Shown piece after piece: positions 60,313 through 64,000 of a stretch of DNA of 64,000 nt (position 1 is the stretch's first letter; every line of letters begins with the position of its first letter). This DNA is from Nocardioides sp. Arc9.136. Lineage in GTDB: Bacteria > Actinomycetota > Actinomycetes > Propionibacteriales > Nocardioidaceae. Position numbers and translations under genes: made by a program. The stretch spans positions 1,364,001-1,428,000 of the forward strand of contig NZ_CP113431.1 of NCBI RefSeq assembly GCF_030506255.1, read 5' to 3'. Below the pieces are notes generated by a model. It did not search any database. It saw only the letters and a list, made by a program, of their open reading frames with translations, and was not told the DNA's origin.

Positions 60313-60882
60313 CTAGCGCTTGGTGGCGATGAGGGTCGAGGCGTCGGAGGCGACCATGACCTCGACGGCGGTGAACCGCTCGTCGGTGAGCCACTGCTCG
60401 CGCAGCGTGTCCACGCGTCCGCCGGTGATCGGCGGCCACAGCTCGCACGGGGTGAAGTCGTCGAGCACGACGATCCCGCCGGCCTCGACCAGGTCGGCGA
60501 CGGCGTCGACGCCGACCTCGGTGGGCTCGCCGGAGTCGAGGAACAGCAGCGAGAACGGGCCCTTGTCGAGCAGGGTCGACCAGTCGGCGGAGAGCACCTC
60601 GACCTGGGGGTCGTCGACGAAGATCTCGGCCGCGGCGCCGGCCAGCCTTGCGTCGAGCTCCGCGGTCACGATGCGGGTGTCGGCGTCGCGCACGCCGGAG
60701 CGCAGCCAGGCGGTGCCGACGCCGCAGCCGGTGCCGAACTCCGCCATCGTGCCGCCGCGGGTCGCGGCCAGGGTGGCGAGCAGCCGGCCGGTCTCGTTGC
60801 GGCAGAACGACACGTAGCCGGAGCGTCGCGAGACCGCGAACGCACGGGACACCACGTCGGGCAGGTCGGGTGGCGCGCTCAT
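60313..60882 (-). CDS. Class I SAM-dependent O-methyltransferase-like protein
   Basis: The 189-residue product has the SAM-binding motif AEFGTGCGVGTAWLRSG (about 47-63), an acidic residue in TAELD (about 74), VLSADWS and SLLFLDSGEPTEVG. LVEAGGIVVLDDFTP is close to YrrM-like O-methyltransferases. It is cytosolic, with unknown substrate. ATG at 60882 is chosen because it gives the normal family length. Confidence 0.82.
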   Translation of the reverse strand: MSAPPDLPDVVSRAFAVSRRSGYVSFCRNETGRLLATLAATRGGTMAEFGTGCGVGTAWLRSGVRDADTRIVTAELDARLAGAAAEIFVDDPQVEVLSADWSTLLDKGPFSLLFLDSGEPTEVGVDAVADLVEAGGIVVLDDFTPCELWPPITGGRVDTLREQWLTDERFTAVEVMVASDASTLIATKR

Positions 60883-60981
60883 GGCGGGGAGTCTCCCATC
60901 CCGGTACGACCGTCTCGGATGGCGGACGGTTCGCCGAGACCTGTGGCGGGCCGCGGGGAGGCGGCGTACGGTCGGCGCATC

Positions 60982-61032
60982 ATGCGGAGCGTCTTCGTAC
61001 TCATCGAGCGCCGCGGCGAGGCCCAGCAGTAA
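60982..61032 (+). CDS. Candidate leader peptide of the leuB region (16 aa)
   Basis: MRSVFVLIERRGEAQQ is encoded 9 nt after a possible -10 TACGGT (60967-60972). It has a Val-Phe-Val-Leu-Ile run followed by Arg-Arg, like the ilvB leader. It is followed by a hairpin but no T tract. It may mediate attenuation of leuB by branched-chain amino acids. The identification is from position and composition only. Confidence 0.5.
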   Translation: MRSVFVLIERRGEAQQ

Positions 61033-61042
61033 CGACTGCACC

Positions 61043-61090
61043 GTGAGGCCCCTCTCGCCGCGGTGATCGGCGTTTGCTCCCGGGCCTCAC
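61043..61090 (+). promoter_or_regulatory. Inverted repeat after the leuB-region leader peptide (attenuator candidate)
   Basis: gtgaggccc (61043-61051) and gggcctcac (61082-61090) are perfect 9-bp arms around a 30-nt loop, beginning 11 nt after the leader peptide stop. The position is that of an attenuator or pause structure; no T tract follows. Confidence 0.5.
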
Positions 61091-61238
61091 CCCCTCACAC
61101 CACCCGAAGACGCCACCGCGGCGGACCGCCCAGCAGCACGTGCGCGATCCGCATCCCTGTCGGTCCTCGGCCGCACGCGATCCGTGCGGTCCTCCTGCTC
61201 CTCCGCGGGGCGTCCTCCGGGCAGCACCTCCATCCCGT

Positions 61239-61284
61239 GACCGTCCCCGAGACCGTCCCCGAGACCGTCCCCGAGACCGTCCCC
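61239..61284 (+). repeat. 12-bp tandem repeat, 3.8 copies
   Basis: gaccgtccccga occurs three times perfectly and a fourth time as gaccgtcccc, just before the ribosome-binding site of the 41-aa ORF. Copy number is likely to vary between strains and may affect the leader. Confidence 0.85.
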
Positions 61285-61304
61285 GCCGAGCAAGGAGAAG
61301 ACCG

Positions 61305-61430
61305 ATGTACGACATGTATCCCGAGTGGGGCCCCGCTCGCCACGACCCGGAGAACCCGATGGGCCGCGAGGCCGTCCAGCGCTCTCTCGACCTGCGGGAC
61401 AACGGCGGCCAGCGCCCCGACGACAACTAA
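61305..61430 (+). CDS. Small ORF (41 aa) upstream of leuB
   Basis: The product begins [20 protein letters not shown] and ends [18 protein letters not shown] precedes the ATG at good distance, and it ends in TAA, rare in this high-GC window, 11 bp before leuB. It is acidic/aromatic at the N-terminus and may be a real small protein. I recognise no family with certainty. A coupling role with leuB is possible. Confidence 0.62.
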   Translation: MYDMYPEWGPARHDPENPMGREAVQRSLDLRDNGGQRPDDN

Positions 61431-61441
61431 CGTCCGGCCCC

Positions 61442-62533
<1,092 letters not shown>

Positions 62534-62638
62534 CCGTCGGTCCCGGGTGTCCTGAGCCCGGGCCGGCGGCGCGACCTGTGTCCCCCCGCCCCATCCGGCC
62601 GACCCGGCCCCGCCGGCCCGAGCTCACCGAGGACTACC

Positions 62639-63733
62639 GTGACCCCCATGCAGATCCGCACGACCCGCAACGAGAACCCCGTCGCCGAGGACCGCCTCGC
62701 CCAGGTCCTGGCCGACCCCGGCTTCGGCAACCACTTCACCGACCACATGTTCCGCGTGGAGTGGACGCCGGACGCCGGCTGGCACGACGCGCGGATCGAG
62801 CCGTACGGCCCGCTCAGCCTCGACCCCGCCACGGCGGTCCTGCACTACGCGCAGGAGACCTTCGAGGGCATGAAGGCCTACCGGCACGCGGACGGCTCGG
62901 TGTGGTCGTTCCGCCCGGAGGAGAACGCCAAGCGGATGGTCCGGTCCAGCCACCGGCTCGCGCTGCCGGTGCTCGAGGTCGAGGACTTCATCGAGGCCGT
63001 CGACGAGCTGGTCCGCGTCGACGAGCGCTGGGTGCCGACGACCACCGAGCCGGGGACGGGGGAGAAGAGCCTCTACCTGCGCCCGTTCATGTTCGCCTCG
63101 GAGAAGTTCCTCGGCGTGCGCCCCTCCCAGCACGTCACGTTCATGGTGATCGCGAGCCCGGCGGGCTCCTACTTCAAGGGCGGGGTCAAGCCGGTCACGC
63201 TCTGGCTGACCGAGGAGTACACCCGCGCCGGCCGCGGCGGGATGGGCGCGGCCAAGACCGGCGGCAACTACGCCAGCTCCCTGGTCGCGCAGCAGGAGGC
63301 CACGAGCCACGGCTGCGACCAGGTCGTCTTCCTCGACAGCCAGGAGGGGCGGTACGTCGAGGAGCTCGGCGGGATGAACATGTACTTCGTCTACGACGAC
63401 GGCCGCATCGTCACCCCCGAGACCGGGACGATCCTCGAGGGCATCACCCGGGCCAGCATCATCGAGCTGGCCGGCAAGCTCGGGCACCAGGTCGAGGAGC
63501 GCCGGTTCTCGATCGACGAGTGGCGCGAGGGCGTGACCAGCGGGGCGATCCGCGAGATCTTCGCCTGCGGCACGGCCGCGGTCGTCACCCCCGTGGGCGG
63601 GCTGAAGTGGGACGGCGGGGAGGTCCCGGCCCCGGCGGAGACCTCGCTGACCATGCGGATCCGCCAGGCCCTCGTGGACGTCCAGTTCGGTCGCGCCGAG
63701 GACACCTTCGGCTGGATGCACCGGATCCTCTGA
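62639..63733 (+). CDS. ilvE: Branched-chain amino acid aminotransferase
   Basis: The 364-residue PLP fold-type IV enzyme catalyses the last step of Val, Leu and Ile synthesis. It contains HYAQETFEGMKAYRHADGS, FRPEENAKRM, the PLP lysine in GAAKTGGNYASSLVAQQEA, and EELGGMNMYFVYDDG with EIFACGTAAVVTPVG. GTG at 62639 follows GAGG at good spacing; ATG at 62648 is an alternative nine bases on. It closes the BCAA cluster. Confidence 0.97.
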   Translation: MTPMQIRTTRNENPVAEDRLAQVLADPGFGNHFTDHMFRVEWTPDAGWHDARIEPYGPLSLDPATAVLHYAQETFEGMKAYRHADGSVWSFRPEENAKRMVRSSHRLALPVLEVEDFIEAVDELVRVDERWVPTTTEPGTGEKSLYLRPFMFASEKFLGVRPSQHVTFMVIASPAGSYFKGGVKPVTLWLTEEYTRAGRGGMGAAKTGGNYASSLVAQQEATSHGCDQVVFLDSQEGRYVEELGGMNMYFVYDDGRIVTPETGTILEGITRASIIELAGKLGHQVEERRFSIDEWREGVTSGAIREIFACGTAAVVTPVGGLKWDGGEVPAPAETSLTMRIRQALVDVQFGRAEDTFGWMHRIL

Positions 63734-63791
63734 GATTCCCGGTGACGCACCGGTGAGGATTCCCGGAGGCGGCTGCCGCCGCCGGTCGGGA

Positions 63792-63810
63792 GAGGTTACC
63801 CTTACCTAAG
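63792..63810. promoter_or_regulatory. DtxR/IdeR-type iron box before the last gene
   Basis: The complement reads cttaggtaagggtaacctc, closely matching the 19-bp DtxR/IdeR consensus TTAGGTTAGSCTAACCTAA. It lies about 45 bp upstream of the ATG at 63854. Confidence 0.85.
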
Positions 63811-63853
63811 TACGTCGCGCACCGGGCGCGACCCGGGTGAGGGAGGCAGCGCG

Positions 63854-64000
63854 ATGAGCGCCGTGCTCGGCCCCCCGACGTCCGCACCGCACCCGCCCGG
63901 GCCCGCGCGCCCGGGCGGTGCCGACGGGTCGGGCCGCACGCGCTCGGCCCTCCGGGGCCTGGTCGCCGTCGCCGTGCTCGCGGTCGCGCTGCTGCTCGTG
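63854..64000 (+). CDS. Iron-regulated transporter permease start (probable FecCD-type), cut by window edge
   Basis: Only 49 residues are in the window: a Pro/Gly/Ala/Arg-rich N-terminus then the first hydrophobic helix GLVAVAVLAVALLLV. An iron box lies directly upstream, and GGGAGG precedes the ATG. FecCD-type siderophore permeases often start this way, so that is the likeliest assignment, but another iron-regulated membrane protein is possible. Confidence 0.5.
   Translation, partial: MSAVLGPPTSAPHPPGPARPGGADGSGRTRSALRGLVAVAVLAVALLLV

Larger units (their letters stand above)
60883..61304 (+). other. Leader region upstream of the 41-aa ORF and leuB
   Basis: This 420-bp stretch has no full-length gene. 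It contains a possible leader peptide (60982-61032), a hairpin (61043-61090) and a 12-bp tandem repeat (61239-61284), ending at an AAGGAGAA Shine-Dalgarno before the ATG at 61305. Between these I recognise nothing else. Confidence 0.7.

Noticed and set aside
63721..63780. Possible terminator after ilvE (ccggtg acg caccgg)
   Set aside because: The stem is only 6 bp with several imperfect alternatives and no T tract; too weak to list as a feature.

Overview
This 64 kb window is high-GC, densely packed chromosomal DNA from an actinobacterium. Gene content and protein style point to the Nocardioidaceae (Nocardioides or a close relative): ribonuclease E with Lys/Ala-rich and acidic low-complexity arms, a gatCAB operon, a SigE-family sigma factor, DtxR/IdeR-type iron boxes, a B12 riboswitch in front of an ECF transporter, and many GTG starts with 4-bp ATGA/GTGA overlaps. 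The taxonomic call is inference from content only. I see no rRNA, tRNA, prophage, insertion sequence or CRISPR array. The first and last genes are cut by the window edges.

Layout. 1-3.6 kb: a truncated CynX-type MFS transporter, a secreted or anchored EEP-family hydrolase, a winged-helix (HTH_42) protein, a small DUF4190 membrane protein and a DUF2344 protein. 3.9-11 kb: rne, rplU-rpmA, obgE and proB. 11-15.4 kb: a second EEP protein, then cysteine desulfurase, mnmA and a MetE-like protein in overlapping order (tRNA thiolation and sulfur chemistry). 15.4-17.7 kb: a TetR-regulated DHA2-type efflux pump. 17.8-25.9 kb: ligA, a SigE-family sigma factor with a membrane partner, wrbA and gatCAB. 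26.1-29.0 kb: two tandem secreted phospholipase D-like paralogues.

29.1-35.0 kb holds the most interesting system. A cobalamin riboswitch precedes a secreted alpha/alpha-toroid protein, a membrane-anchored DUF4430-like protein, and a complete ECF transporter (T, fused AA', S). The two surface proteins together look like the two halves of animal intrinsic factor/transcobalamin. I therefore propose a B12-regulated capture-and-import system.

35-43.5 kb: convergent metabolic genes (PQQ-type sugar dehydrogenase lipoprotein, alpha/beta hydrolase, EamA exporter), a BNR-repeat protein, ilvD, a FUSC-like membrane protein and two glyoxalase-fold genes. 43.5-47.4 kb: ilvB-ilvN-ilvC behind a textbook leader-peptide attenuator. 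47.4-51.6 kb: a DsbA/FrnE-type protein and the iron-regulated efeUOB operon. 51.6-54 kb: a small type VII secretion-like module (YbaB-like, EspC-like and WXG proteins). 54-64 kb: an MSMEG_6728-type protein, an ABC-F ATPase, serA, a divergent MocR/YczE pair, a tandem hairpin repeat, a methyltransferase, a possible second leader peptide with a conserved-looking 41-aa ORF, leuB and ilvE, and finally an IdeR-boxed permease start.

Branched-chain amino acid synthesis (ilvD, ilvBNC, leuB, ilvE) and serine synthesis (serA) are thus spread over about 24 kb in one orientation, with iron-uptake genes in between. Several genes have a -10 element 6-9 nt before the start codon, so leaderless transcripts appear common here.
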